17,544 bases of DNA from JBAUHN01 sp049680295 (GTDB lineage Bacteria > Pseudomonadota > Alphaproteobacteria > Rhodobacterales > Rhodobacteraceae): the NCBI GenBank assembly GCA_049680295.1, contig JBAUHN010000354.1, positions 1-17,544 of the forward strand, in the 5' to 3' direction. The position numbers and the translations under genes were made by a program. Positions 7,251 to 15,807 of the stretch are shown here, in pieces. Within the stretch, counting starts at the first letter, position 1. Each line of letters opens with the position of its first letter. Under the pieces are notes generated by a model. The model saw only the letters and a program-made list of their open reading frames with translations, did not search any database and was not told where the DNA came from.

Positions 7251-7318
7251 TTGTGCAACGCTCTCACGGATTGATTTTTTTATCAACTGGTAAAATTTTC
7301 TTCTGTCCAGTTGTGCAA
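7251..7318. repeat. Pair of TTGTGCAA direct repeats flanking the preT operator
   Basis: TTGTGCAA occurs at 7251-7258 and again at 7311-7318, exactly 60 bp apart, on either side of the RutR-like palindrome at 7279-7294. Read toward preT the distal copy gives TTGCAC, a fair -35 element, which with a 17-bp spacer places a weak -10 (TTTTAC) over the operator edge. The role of the proximal copy is unknown. Confidence 0.45.
7279..7294. promoter_or_regulatory. RutR-like operator upstream of preT
   Basis: TTTATCAACTGGTAAA is the same 7+2+7 inverted repeat found before hyuC, with a single half-site mismatch (TTTATCA versus TTTACCA). It lies in the 140-bp gap before preT, centred about 65 bp from its start. 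The right-hand half (TGGTAAA) is identical to that of the hyuC site. Taken with the linked RutR-like gene, it is the second predicted member of one regulon. Confidence 0.72.
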
Positions 7319-7361
7319 ATCTTTCATCCAAAGGCCATATCGGGCGCATTCAGCGGCCCAA

Positions 7362-8000
7362 TCAATTGGTGGTCTGATCAATCAAAGCCAAAACAGCAGG
7401 ACCGATGGATGCGACAATTTTCGCAACCCCGTCGGCATTTGGATGGATGCCATCGTTTTGCATAAACGGGCGTGCATCAGCAAGGGTGTCACCGTCGGCA
7501 AGTAGAGCGTCGAAAAAACTGTTTAAGTGCAGTGCATTATACTTCTTCGCCAACTCAGGATAAATTGCATCAAACACGTTTTTGTATTCAGGGCCGTAGT
7601 TTCCCGGTGCCTCCATTCCGATCAACAGCACCTCGACATCGGCGCTGTTGGCCGCCTGCATGATCCCGTCAAGATTGGAGCGGCTGGCGTCCGGATCGAT
7701 CCCGCGCAACAGGTCATTGCCGCCCAAAGTCACGATCAATGCATCAACGTCAGGGGTCAGCGTCCAGGCCGCGCGCGACAACCCGCCCGCGGTCGTATCG
7801 CCGGAAACACCTGCGTTGATCAGCTGCACATCCGCACCTTTTGCGTCCAGCCACGCCTGCAATTGCGGTACAAACCCGTCTTCTTGCGGCAGGCCATAGC
7901 CTTGGGTCAGACTGTCGCCAAGGGCTGCGATTACCACTTGATCAGCCTGCGCATGGCCCGCAAAAACGAAAGCAATTCCAAACACCACCTTGCGCATCAT
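7362..8000 (-). CDS. tesA: Secreted GDSL/SGNH esterase, TesA-like (arylesterase / lysophospholipase L1)
   Basis: A 212-residue SGNH hydrolase. The start is the ATG at 8000, preceded by GGAGG at 8008-8012. An open frame extends upstream to 8273, but that part runs antisense through the ABC ATPase gene and lacks family sequence. Residues 1-19 form a signal peptide (basic start, FGIAFVFAG core, cleavage after AQA), so the enzyme is periplasmic. The four SGNH blocks are present: ALGDSLTQGYG (Ser30), AGVSGDTTAGG (Gly67), TLGGNDLLRG (Asn95) and NDGIHPNADG (Asp183, His186). Members hydrolyse thioesters, aryl esters or lysophospholipids; the substrate here is not predictable. It is divergent from the ABC transporter pair across 46 bp, as tesA is from ybbA in E. 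coli. Confidence 0.92.
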   Translation of the reverse strand: MMRKVVFGIAFVFAGHAQADQVVIAALGDSLTQGYGLPQEDGFVPQLQAWLDAKGADVQLINAGVSGDTTAGGLSRAAWTLTPDVDALIVTLGGNDLLRGIDPDASRSNLDGIMQAANSADVEVLLIGMEAPGNYGPEYKNVFDAIYPELAKKYNALHLNSFFDALLADGDTLADARPFMQNDGIHPNADGVAKIVASIGPAVLALIDQTTN

Positions 8001-8046
8001 GATCCAACCTCCATATGCAACCGTAACCCTATAAAGGTATTGATGC

Positions 8047-8736
8047 ATGTCTAAACCAGTGTTCTCCCTCGAAAATGCGGCGTTATCGCTGGATGGCAAT
8101 GCGGGGCGCGTCGATATTTTGCACGGCATCTCGCTGGAAATAAGTGCGCAAGAGACCGTGGGGCTGGTCGGCCCATCCGGGTCGGGCAAATCGTCCTTGC
8201 TGATGTTGATGGGCGGTCTGGAACGCGCAACCGGAGGCAAGGTTACAGCGCTCGGCCGGGACCTGACCGCCATGTCAGAGGATGGATTGGCACGGTTTCG
8301 GCGCGATCACATGGGCGTGGTGTTCCAGTCATTTCATCTGATCCCGACGATGACGGCGCTTGAAAACGTTGCGACCCCGCTGGAACTGGCAGGTCGTTCG
8401 GATGCGTTTGATCGGGCACGGGCCGAATTGGACGCGGTCGGTTTAGGCCACCGTGCCGATCACTATCCCAGCCAAATGTCGGGCGGTGAACAGCAACGCG
8501 TCGCACTTGCGCGCGCTTCGGCACCGCGCCCCGACATTTTGCTGGCGGATGAGCCGACGGGCAATCTGGATGCGGCCAATGGTGCCGCGATCATGGATAT
8601 GCTCTTTGGATTGCGCGACAGGCATGGGGCAACGCTGGTGCTGGTGACCCATTCCAACACATTGGCGGCACGCTGTGATCGGGTGATCCGCCTGGCCGAT
8701 GGTCGGATTGCCCCGCAAAAGCAAGCCGCAGAATGA
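8047..8736 (+). CDS. ybbA: ABC transporter ATP-binding protein, YbbA/LolD type
   Basis: A 229-residue ABC ATPase with all nucleotide-binding motifs: Walker A GPSGSGKSS (42-50), Q-loop Gln94 in VVFQSF, signature MSGGEQQRVALARA (144-157), Walker B ILLADEPTG (164-172, catalytic Glu169) and switch His202 in LVTHS. The MacB/LolD/FtsE-like class, which couples to FtsX-type permeases, is indicated by the short length and the partner. The ATG at 8047 has AAAGG upstream. Its stop overlaps the permease start by 4 bp (ATGA), so the two are translationally coupled. Beside a divergent tesA-like gene the best match is E. coli YbbA, whose YbbAP complex is a periplasm-facing mechanotransmission-type transporter of uncertain substrate. 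Confidence 0.92.
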   Translation: MSKPVFSLENAALSLDGNAGRVDILHGISLEISAQETVGLVGPSGSGKSSLLMLMGGLERATGGKVTALGRDLTAMSEDGLARFRRDHMGVVFQSFHLIPTMTALENVATPLELAGRSDAFDRARAELDAVGLGHRADHYPSQMSGGEQQRVALARASAPRPDILLADEPTGNLDAANGAAIMDMLFGLRDRHGATLVLVTHSNTLAARCDRVIRLADGRIAPQKQAAE

Positions 8737-11261
8737 GCCTGCGTCTGGCTGCCAAATTTGCCCGCCGGGAATTGCGCGGCGGCTTGCAGGGGTTTCGCAT
8801 TTTTCTGGCCTGTCTGGCGCTTGGCGTCGCAGCGATTGCCGCCGTAGGATCGGTACGCGCCAGTATCGAGGCCGGTTTGGCGCGCGAAGGGGCTGCATTG
8901 CTGGGCGGCGATGCTGAACTTGATTTCACCTACCGCTTTGCCACCGATGCCGAAAAAAGCTGGATGGCAGACGCGTCCACACAGATGTCCGAGATCGTTG
9001 ATTTCCGGTCGATGGCCGTTGTTGGAACCGGCGACACTTCGGAACGTGGGTTGACGCAGATCAAGGCAGTAGACGGGGTTTACCCACTGATCGGCAGTGT
9101 CGGTCTGGATCCCGACATCGCGCTGAGCGAAGCATTGCAAACACGCGACGGCCTGCCCGGCGCGGTGATGGAACGTGTGCTGATCGACCGTCTGGGCCTG
9201 AATGTCGGCGACAGTTTCCGCCTGGGCACGCAAGCGTTTCGATTAGCTGCGGTCTTGACACGGGAACCTGACGGGGCCGCGGGTGGTTTTGCGCTTGGGC
9301 CGCGCACAATTGTGACAACGGACAGTCTGGCCAATTCGTCCTTGCTGGCTGAGGGGACGGTGTTTTCGACTAAATATCGTCTCGCCCTGCCGCCCGGCGC
9401 TGATCTGGAAGCCTTGTCGCAAGAGGCGCGCGGCAAGTTCGAAGACACCGGCCTGCGGTGGAAAGACGCGCGCAATGGTGCCCCCGGCGTGACCCGGTTT
9501 GTCGAGCGGTTAGGGGCCTTTTTGGTGCTGGTTGGCCTGTCCGGGCTGGCCGTCGGTGGTGTCGGCGTGTCGGCAGCTGTGCGGGCTTATCTGGCGGGCA
9601 AGACCAGTGTTATTGCGACGTTGCGCACCTTAGGTGCCGATCGTGCGACGATTTTTCAGACCTATTTTTTGCAGATCGGGGCTTTGTCCGTGCTTGGCAT
9701 CGCCATCGGGTTGGTGTTGGGCGGTCTGGCGCCTGTGGTGCTGGCACCGCTGATCGAGGCGCGCCTGCCAATCCCGGCGGCCTTTGCGATCTACCCCGGA
9801 CCGCTGGCCGAGGCTGCGATCTACGGGGTGTTGACCGCGTTTATTTTTACCCTTTGGCCACTGGCCAGAACCGAAGAGGTCCGTGCCGCAACCCTGTTTC
9901 GTGATGCACTATCCAGCAGCCGCGCCCTGCCCGGCTGGCGGTATTTGATTGTGATCGTCTTTGCCTTGGGATTGCTTGTGGGCCTTGCGGGTCTGTTCTC
10001 GGGGACTTGGCGATTGGCGCTGTCGACCGCTGGCGGCATGGCGGGGGCGTTGGTTTTGCTGGCGGCCTCCGCGCAATTGATCCGCTATTTGTCCCGGCGC
10101 AGCGGTCGCATTGCCAAAGGTCGCCCCCGTTTGCGGTGGGCGCTTGCCGCGATCAGCGGCCCGCGCGAAGGGGCGGGTGCGGTGGTTTTATCGCTGGGTC
10201 TGGGGTTGTCGGTATTGGCCGCTGTGGGGCAAATCGATGGCAACCTGCGCAATGCAATATCCGGCAATCTGCCGGATGTGGCGCCATCGTATTTCTTTGT
10301 TGATATTCAGCGCGATCAGATGCCGGGGTATACGGCACGGTTAGAAAGTGACCCGGCTGTGACCCGGATCGACAGCGCGCCAATGTTGCGCGGTGTGATA
10401 ACCCGGATCAATGACCTGCCAGCGCGCGAAGTGGCGGGTGATCATTGGGTCGTGCGCGGCGATCGGGGGGTGACCTATGCTGAAACCCTGCCCGAAAAAT
10501 CCCGGATCACTGCCGGGGAATGGTGGCCCGAGAATTACGCCGGTCCGCCGCTGATCAGTTTTGCCGCCGAAGAGGCCGCAGAGATGGGTCTGAGCATTGG
10601 TGACACGATCACCCTCAATGTGCTTGGCCGCGACATTCTTGGCACCATTGCCAGCTTTCGTGAGGTTGATTTCTCGACTGCTGGCATTGGTTTCGTCATG
10701 ACGATGAACCCTGCCGCGCTGGAAGGTGCACCGCACAGCTATATCTCGACCGTCTATGCAGAAGAGGCCGCAGAGGCTAAAATCCTGCGTGATCTGGCTG
10801 GGGAGTTTCCCAACATCACTGCAATCCGAGTGCGCGACGCCATCGACCGGGTGGCCGATGTGTTGGCCGGTCTGGCGGCGGCCACATCTTACGGCGCTGC
10901 GGCCACGTTGCTGACGGGGTTTTTGGTGTTGATCGGGGCTGCCGCCGCAGGCACAGAGGCGCGGACATATGAGGCGGCAGTTCTCAAGACACTGGGGGCA
11001 ACCCGCCGTTCGATTTTGATCAGCTTTACCATTCGCTCGGCGCTGTTGGGCCTGTCCGCCGGGTTGGTGGCCTTGGCCGCAGGCATTGCTGGCGGATGGG
11101 CGGTCAGCCACTTTGTGATGGAAACGGATTTCTCGGTGATCTGGCCATCGGCAATTGCGATCATATCAGGCGGCGTGATTGCAACCTTGCTTGCCGGTCT
11201 GGCATTCGCCTGGGGGCCACTGAACGCGCGGCCCGCGCAGGTTCTCAGAGCACGCGAATAG
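8733..11261 (+). CDS. ybbP: Large FtsX-family ABC permease, YbbP type
   Basis: An 842-residue inner-membrane permease with two FtsX units. The order is: first helix (about 21-41), a periplasmic domain (42-255), three helices (about 259-380), a central pair of helices (about 403-450), another helix (about 481-500), a second periplasmic domain (505-710), and a last FtsX unit of three helices (about 720-830) ending PAQVLRARE. This ten-helix layout with two periplasmic domains is that of YbbP, not of single-unit LolC/E or FtsX. Conserved cytoplasmic coupling elements are LRTLGADRATIF (297-308) and LKTLGATRRSIL (751-762). It starts on the ATGA overlap with the ATPase gene and ends at a hairpin terminator. 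The transported or extracted substrate is unknown. Confidence 0.9.
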   Translation: MSLRLAAKFARRELRGGLQGFRIFLACLALGVAAIAAVGSVRASIEAGLAREGAALLGGDAELDFTYRFATDAEKSWMADASTQMSEIVDFRSMAVVGTGDTSERGLTQIKAVDGVYPLIGSVGLDPDIALSEALQTRDGLPGAVMERVLIDRLGLNVGDSFRLGTQAFRLAAVLTREPDGAAGGFALGPRTIVTTDSLANSSLLAEGTVFSTKYRLALPPGADLEALSQEARGKFEDTGLRWKDARNGAPGVTRFVERLGAFLVLVGLSGLAVGGVGVSAAVRAYLAGKTSVIATLRTLGADRATIFQTYFLQIGALSVLGIAIGLVLGGLAPVVLAPLIEARLPIPAAFAIYPGPLAEAAIYGVLTAFIFTLWPLARTEEVRAATLFRDALSSSRALPGWRYLIVIVFALGLLVGLAGLFSGTWRLALSTAGGMAGALVLLAASAQLIRYLSRRSGRIAKGRPRLRWALAAISGPREGAGAVVLSLGLGLSVLAAVGQIDGNLRNAISGNLPDVAPSYFFVDIQRDQMPGYTARLESDPAVTRIDSAPMLRGVITRINDLPAREVAGDHWVVRGDRGVTYAETLPEKSRITAGEWWPENYAGPPLISFAAEEAAEMGLSIGDTITLNVLGRDILGTIASFREVDFSTAGIGFVMTMNPAALEGAPHSYISTVYAEEAAEAKILRDLAGEFPNITAIRVRDAIDRVADVLAGLAAATSYGAAATLLTGFLVLIGAAAAGTEARTYEAAVLKTLGATRRSILISFTIRSALLGLSAGLVALAAGIAGGWAVSHFVMETDFSVIWPSAIAIISGGVIATLLAGLAFAWGPLNARPAQVLRARE

Positions 11262-11280
11262 TCTCAACTGATCCAAATGC

Positions 11281-11296
11281 GCCCCCAAAAGGGGGC
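11281..11296 (+). terminator. Intrinsic-type terminator between convergent ybbP and gcvP
   Basis: GCCCCC-AAAA-GGGGGC is a 6-bp all-GC stem 20 bp after the ybbP stop and 12 bp before the gcvP stop. On the plus strand it is followed by ACATTCATTGTTTTATT, a diffuse U-rich tract. On the minus strand the following sequence (GCATTTGG) is poorer in U, so it probably serves ybbP better than gcvP. Confidence 0.68.
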
Positions 11297-11308
11297 ACAT
11301 TCATTGTT

Positions 11309-14158
11309 TTATTCCGCCGCCTCGGCATAGTCAGACAGCGGCGGGCAGGTACAGATCAAATGCCGATCCCCATGAACATTGTCGACGCGGTTCACCGGTG
11401 GCCAGTACTTATCAACCCGGAATGCGCCGGGCGGGAAACAGCCCTGTTCGCGGGTGTAGGGACGATCCCAGTCATTCACCAGGTCCTCGACCGTGTGTGG
11501 CGCGTTTTTCAGCGCGTTGTTGTCGCGGTCCATGCGGCCCTCTTCGATCTCGGTGATCTCGTCGCGAATGGCCAGCATCGCATCGCAGAACCGGTCCAGT
11601 TCGGCCTTGGTTTCACTTTCTGTCGGCTCGACCATCAATGTGCCCGCCACCGGCCAGCTCATCGTGGGGGCGTGGAACCCCGCGTCGATCAGCCGTTTGG
11701 CGATGTCTTCAACCGTTACGCCCGCGCTGTCTTCAAAAGGACGCACGTCCAGAATACATTCATGGGCGACACGGCCCGTCGGCCCTTTGTAGAGCACGTC
11801 AAACGCGCCCTCCAGACGTTTGGCGATGTAGTTGGCGTTCAAAATCGCAACCCGCGTGGCCTGTGTCAGACCTTCGCCCCCCATCATCAGGCAATACGAC
11901 CAGCTGATCGGCAGCAAAGAGGGCGACCCAAAGGCGGCACCAGACACCGGCCCCTGCGCGCCACCGGTTGTGAAATGTCCCGGCAAATGTTCGATCAGAT
12001 GCGACTTCACACCAATCGGACCCATGCCGGGGCCACCGCCGCCATGCGGGATGCAAAACGTCTTGTGCAGGTTCAGGTGGCTGACGTCGCCGCCCAGATC
12101 GCCGGGACGGCTAAGGCCCACCATCGCGTTCATATTGGCCCCGTCGATATAGACCTGACCGCCGTGATCATGGGTGATTTTGGTCACATGCGTAACGGTT
12201 TCCTCGAATACACCATGGGTCGAGGGATATGTGATCATACACCCCGCCAACTGGTCGCTGTGTTGTTCAGCCTTGGCGCGGAAATCATCCAGATCAATGT
12301 CACCATTGGCCGCCGATTTGACCACCACGACCTTCCAGCCGACCATATTGGCCGAGGCCGGATTGGTGCCATGCGCGCTCATCGGGATCAGGCAGACATT
12401 GCGCTGACCCTGTCCTTGCGCACGGTGATAGGCAGCAATGGTCAACAGGCCTGCGTATTCACCCTGCGCCCCGCTGTTTGGCTGCATTGAAATTGCGTCA
12501 TAGCCGGTGATGTCACACAGCTTGGCGCTCAGGTCGTCGATCATTTCCTTATAGCCCAACGCCTGATCGGCGGGGACAAAGGGATGGATCAACGAAAACT
12601 CGCGCCAACTGACCGGCATCATTTCTGCGGCCGAGTTCAGCTTCATCGTACAGGATCCCAGCGGGATCATCGCCCGATCCAACGCCAGATCGCGATCCGC
12701 CAGACGCCGCATATAGCGCATCATTTCCGTCTCGGCCCGGTTCATATGGAAAATCGGGTGGGTCAGATAGGTCGATGTGCGCAACATCTCTTCGGGAAAG
12801 CGGTAGTCCGGTTTGAAATCCTCGTCTTTCCTTTCAATCCCAAAGGCACGCCAAACGGCCTCGACCGTGGCGGGGCGTGACCGTTCGTCCATGGTGATCC
12901 CGACGCGTGTTTCGCCGACGCGCCGCAGGTTGATTCCTTCGTCGACCGCCGATTTCATCACCGCCGATTGCAACGGGCCCACATCCACGGTGATGGTGTC
13001 AAAAAACGCCTGAGGATCCACCTTGAAGCCTGCGTTTTCCAGACCCTTTGCCAGCCGCGCGGTTTTGCGGTGAATGCGCTGTGCGATGGCTTTCAGACCC
13101 TCAGGCCCGTGAAATACCGCATACATCGACGCCATAACTGCCAGCAAAGCCTGCGCGGTACACACGTTCGACGTGGCCTTTTCACGGCGGATATGCTGTT
13201 CGCGGGTTTGCAGGCTCAGCCGGTATGCACGGTTGCCATGCGCATCCACGGACACGCCAACAATGCGCCCGGGCATTGCGCGCTTCAAGGCATCGCGGCA
13301 GGCCAGATAGGCCGCGTGCGGGCCGCCGTAACCTTCGGGAACACCAAAGCGTTGCGTGCTGCCGACGGCAATATCCGCCCCCATTTCACCGGGTTCTTTC
13401 AGCAAGGTCAAAGACAATGGATCGGCGGACACAATCCCGATCGCGCCAGCAGCATGCAGCGCGCCCATCTGGCCGGTAAAGTCATGCACATGGCCGTAGG
13501 TGCCGGGATATTGGAAAATCGCGCCAAAAACGGCGCTGGCATCCATCTTGGCTGGGTTGCCAACAATGACCTCGATACCCAAGGGTGCGGCGCGGGTTTG
13601 CATCACCGCGATGTTCTGGGGGTGACAATCACGGTCCACAAAAAAGGCCTTGGACTTTGATTTGGCCACTCGCATTGCCATGGTCATCGCTTCGGCACAG
13701 GCCGTGGATTCGTCCAGCAACGACGCGTTTGCCACGTCAAGCCCCGTCAGATCGGTCACCATGGTCTGAAAATTCAAAAGCGCCTCAAGACGCCCCTGAC
13801 TGATTTCGGGCTGGTAGGGCGTGTAGGCAGTATACCACGCCGGATTTTCCAGAATATTGCGCTGAATAGCTGGCGGTGTGACGGTGCCATGATACCCCTG
13901 TCCGATCAGCGAGGTCAGAACCTTGTTTTTGGCCCCCGTCAGACGCAAATGCTCCAATACTTCGCGCTCAGACTTGGCTTTGCCAAAATCCAGCGGCTCC
14001 TTTTGCCGGATTGCAGGGGGCAGCGTGTCGTCAATCAGCGCCTCAAGGCTTTTGGCACTGACAGTTTTCAGCATGTCCGACATCTCAGCCGGAGACGGGC
14101 CGATGTGGCGACGGTTGGCAAAATCATACGGCAGATAGTCAGTCGGTTTGAAGGTCAT
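11309..14158 (-). CDS. gcvP: Glycine dehydrogenase (decarboxylating), glycine cleavage P-protein
   Basis: A 949-residue single-chain P-protein of the homodimeric type found in proteobacteria. It is a PLP enzyme that decarboxylates glycine and passes the aminomethyl group to the lipoyl arm of GcvH. The pyridoxal lysine is Lys699 in NLHKTFCIPHGGGGPGMG. Other family stretches are RRHIGPSPAEM (16-26), TPYQPEISQGRLE (113-125), ATSNVCTAQALLA (328-340), PLGSCTMKLNSAAEM (499-513), SGAQGEYAGL (562-571) and AHGTNPASANM (595-605). Length is normal and no frameshift is visible. The ATG at 14158 has an AAGGG ribosome site. It is the last gene of gcvT-gcvH-gcvP, 57 bp after gcvH. Confidence 0.98.
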   Translation of the reverse strand: MTFKPTDYLPYDFANRRHIGPSPAEMSDMLKTVSAKSLEALIDDTLPPAIRQKEPLDFGKAKSEREVLEHLRLTGAKNKVLTSLIGQGYHGTVTPPAIQRNILENPAWYTAYTPYQPEISQGRLEALLNFQTMVTDLTGLDVANASLLDESTACAEAMTMAMRVAKSKSKAFFVDRDCHPQNIAVMQTRAAPLGIEVIVGNPAKMDASAVFGAIFQYPGTYGHVHDFTGQMGALHAAGAIGIVSADPLSLTLLKEPGEMGADIAVGSTQRFGVPEGYGGPHAAYLACRDALKRAMPGRIVGVSVDAHGNRAYRLSLQTREQHIRREKATSNVCTAQALLAVMASMYAVFHGPEGLKAIAQRIHRKTARLAKGLENAGFKVDPQAFFDTITVDVGPLQSAVMKSAVDEGINLRRVGETRVGITMDERSRPATVEAVWRAFGIERKDEDFKPDYRFPEEMLRTSTYLTHPIFHMNRAETEMMRYMRRLADRDLALDRAMIPLGSCTMKLNSAAEMMPVSWREFSLIHPFVPADQALGYKEMIDDLSAKLCDITGYDAISMQPNSGAQGEYAGLLTIAAYHRAQGQGQRNVCLIPMSAHGTNPASANMVGWKVVVVKSAANGDIDLDDFRAKAEQHSDQLAGCMITYPSTHGVFEETVTHVTKITHDHGGQVYIDGANMNAMVGLSRPGDLGGDVSHLNLHKTFCIPHGGGGPGMGPIGVKSHLIEHLPGHFTTGGAQGPVSGAAFGSPSLLPISWSYCLMMGGEGLTQATRVAILNANYIAKRLEGAFDVLYKGPTGRVAHECILDVRPFEDSAGVTVEDIAKRLIDAGFHAPTMSWPVAGTLMVEPTESETKAELDRFCDAMLAIRDEITEIEEGRMDRDNNALKNAPHTVEDLVNDWDRPYTREQGCFPPGAFRVDKYWPPVNRVDNVHGDRHLICTCPPLSDYAEAAE

Positions 14159-14215
14159 GGTGAAACCCTTGCTTCATTGTTCATAAAAATATGCAAATCA
14201 GACAGTGCCACAGGC

Positions 14216-14575
14216 TCAGCCAATGAACTTTTGGTAGCCGGCCTCGTCCATGAAGTCATCCATCTGGCTGGGATCACTTGGTTTCATCTTGAAAAACCAT
14301 GCATCGCCTTGCGGGTCATCATTCACCATGCCGGGATTGTCGGTCAGCGCGCCGTTGACTTCAGTGATTTCGCCATCAATCGGGGCCAGAATATCTGACG
14401 CGGCTTTGACGCTTTCGATCACGACAACTTCGTCATCTTTGCTGACGGTAATGCCTGTCTCCGGCACTTCGACAAACACCACATCGCCCAACTGCTCCGC
14501 CGCATGGGTTGTGATGCCGACCACAACTTCGTCACCCTCAACGCGCAGCCATTCATGTTCTTCGGTAAATTTCAT
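14216..14575 (-). CDS. gcvH: Glycine cleavage system H protein (lipoyl carrier)
   Basis: A 119-residue H-protein, the mobile lipoyl carrier that takes the aminomethyl group from GcvP to GcvT. The lipoylation site is Lys57 in VVIESVKAASDI. The N-terminal EEHEWLRVEGDEVVVGIT and the C-terminal DAWFFKMKPSD are family landmarks. It is slightly shorter than the usual 125-130 residues but complete. The ATG at 14575 has AAGGA about 7 nt upstream. It lies 24 bp after gcvT and 57 bp before gcvP on the same strand, inside a single apparent transcript. Confidence 0.98.
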   Translation of the reverse strand: MKFTEEHEWLRVEGDEVVVGITTHAAEQLGDVVFVEVPETGITVSKDDEVVVIESVKAASDILAPIDGEITEVNGALTDNPGMVNDDPQGDAWFFKMKPSDPSQMDDFMDEAGYQKFIG

Positions 14576-14599
14576 TCCCTGATCCTTTTTTTGAGTTGA

Positions 14600-15724
14600 T
14601 TATCGTTTGAAGTTTGCCGGAACAAACGGCATCGCCGCAACAGTTAGCGGTAATCTTTTTCCGCGCACGTCGCCCCAAAGGGCTGTGCCATTTGTTGCAT
14701 GGCTGGTCGCGACATACCCCATCGCAACGGGGCCGCCGAATTTCGGGCCAAAGCCGCCCGAGGTCACGGTGCCTATCGGCGTGTCAGCCTCGGGGGTGGC
14801 GAAAATCTCGACGCCTTCGCGCATCGGCGCGCGCCCATCGGGCAAAAGACCGACCCGTTTGCGCGACACGCCGTCTTTTTGCACAGCAAAAACTGTTTCT
14901 GCGCCCGGAAACCCGCCTGCACGGTCGCCACCGGCACGGCGGACTTTCTGCATCGCCCAGCCCAGCCCGGCTGTCACCGGATCCGTCGCCCCATCAATGT
15001 CATGGCCATAAAGGCACAATCCCGCCTCCAGCCGCAGGGAATCGCGTGCGCCCAGACCGATCGGGGCCACGTTGTCCTGTGCCAGCAGTAACCGCGCCAG
15101 CGCATCAGCCTGATCGGCGGCCACCGAGATTTCATAACCGTCTTCGCCGGTATAGCCCGACCGCGATGCCCAAACGCTGATGCCACCCAGCGTCAGATTA
15201 CCCAAATCCATAAACGCCATGTCCCGCGCTGCCGGGTCCAGCGCAGCGAGCGCCGCCTCGGCCGCGGGCCCCTGCACTGCGACAAGTGCACGGTCGGGCA
15301 GTGAAGTCACCGTAATGTCAGGTTCCAATGCGGCGCGCATCCGGGCCGTGTCAGCGTCCTTGCAGGCGGCATTGACCACGACAAACAGATCATCGCCACG
15401 ACGCGCGAACATCAGATCGTCCTCGATGCCTCCCTGATCATTTGTGAAAAATCCATAACGCTGTCGCCCGTCTGCCAGACCCAGCACATCCTGCGGGACC
15501 AGCTTTTCAAAACCGGTCGCCACGGCGTCCCAATTGCCGCCGGACAGCACCACCTGCCCCATATGACTGACGTCAAACAGGCCTGCGTGGTCGCGTGTGT
15601 GCAAATGTTCTTTCAACACGCCCATAGGATATTGAACCGGCATATCGTAGCCCGCAAACGGCACCATCTTGGCGCCCAGTTCAACATGCAGGCCATGCAG
15701 TGGCGTTTGCAGCAATTCAGTCAT
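14600..15724 (-). CDS. gcvT: Aminomethyltransferase, glycine cleavage T-protein
   Basis: A 374-residue T-protein that moves the methylene group from the aminomethyl-lipoyl arm of GcvH to tetrahydrofolate and releases ammonia. The N-terminal LHGLHVELGAKMVPFAGYDMPVQY and the DVSHMGQ motif, with the catalytic aspartate of the family at its start, are clear. SGYTGEDGYEI and the EAGLCLYGHDID folate-site stretch follow. The start chosen is ATG at 15724, preceded by a G-rich ribosome site (GGGGGG at 15729-15734). A TTG 36 bp further upstream (15760) would add 12 residues without family similarity and lies in the riboswitch leader. It is the first gene of the gcv operon and is controlled by the glycine riboswitch upstream. 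Confidence 0.96.
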   Translation of the reverse strand: MTELLQTPLHGLHVELGAKMVPFAGYDMPVQYPMGVLKEHLHTRDHAGLFDVSHMGQVVLSGGNWDAVATGFEKLVPQDVLGLADGRQRYGFFTNDQGGIEDDLMFARRGDDLFVVVNAACKDADTARMRAALEPDITVTSLPDRALVAVQGPAAEAALAALDPAARDMAFMDLGNLTLGGISVWASRSGYTGEDGYEISVAADQADALARLLLAQDNVAPIGLGARDSLRLEAGLCLYGHDIDGATDPVTAGLGWAMQKVRRAGGDRAGGFPGAETVFAVQKDGVSRKRVGLLPDGRAPMREGVEIFATPEADTPIGTVTSGGFGPKFGGPVAMGYVATSHATNGTALWGDVRGKRLPLTVAAMPFVPANFKR

Positions 15725-15776
15725 CCGACCCCCCAAATACGCCGGAAATGCTGTTTGCAAGACACCGGCACCACGC

Positions 15777-15795
15777 GCACGAAGATATTTCGTGC
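15777..15795 (-). other. Hairpin in the expression platform after the glycine riboswitch
   Basis: Arms GCACGAA and TTCGTGC form a 7-bp stem with a 5-nt loop, between the second aptamer and the gcvT ribosome site. No U-tract follows on the minus strand, so it does not look like an intrinsic terminator. It may take part in a switch acting on translation or simply be a spacer stem. Confidence 0.5.
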
Positions 15796-15807
15796 TCTGA
15801 TGCCCCC

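Noticed and set aside
8001..8046. Divergent promoters in the 46-bp gap between tesA and ybbA
   Set aside because: No convincing pair of -35 and -10 elements in either direction; promoters may lie inside the neighbouring coding sequences.
8001..8273. N-terminal extension of the tesA-like frame upstream of 8000
   Set aside because: It runs antisense through the ABC ATPase gene, lacks esterase-family sequence, and would bury the signal peptide. The ATG at 8000 has a GGAGG site.
10341..11111. 256-residue minus-strand open frame inside ybbP
   Set aside because: Rich in Arg, Gln, Cys and Pro as typical of antisense frames in high-GC genes; the plus-strand permease accounts for the DNA.
11096..12490. 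464-residue open frame on the plus strand
   Set aside because: Begins inside ybbP in another frame and runs antisense through gcvP; no family features.
15725..15760. TTG start adding 12 residues to GcvT
   Set aside because: The extra residues match nothing in the family and the ATG at 15724 has a G-rich ribosome site at proper distance.
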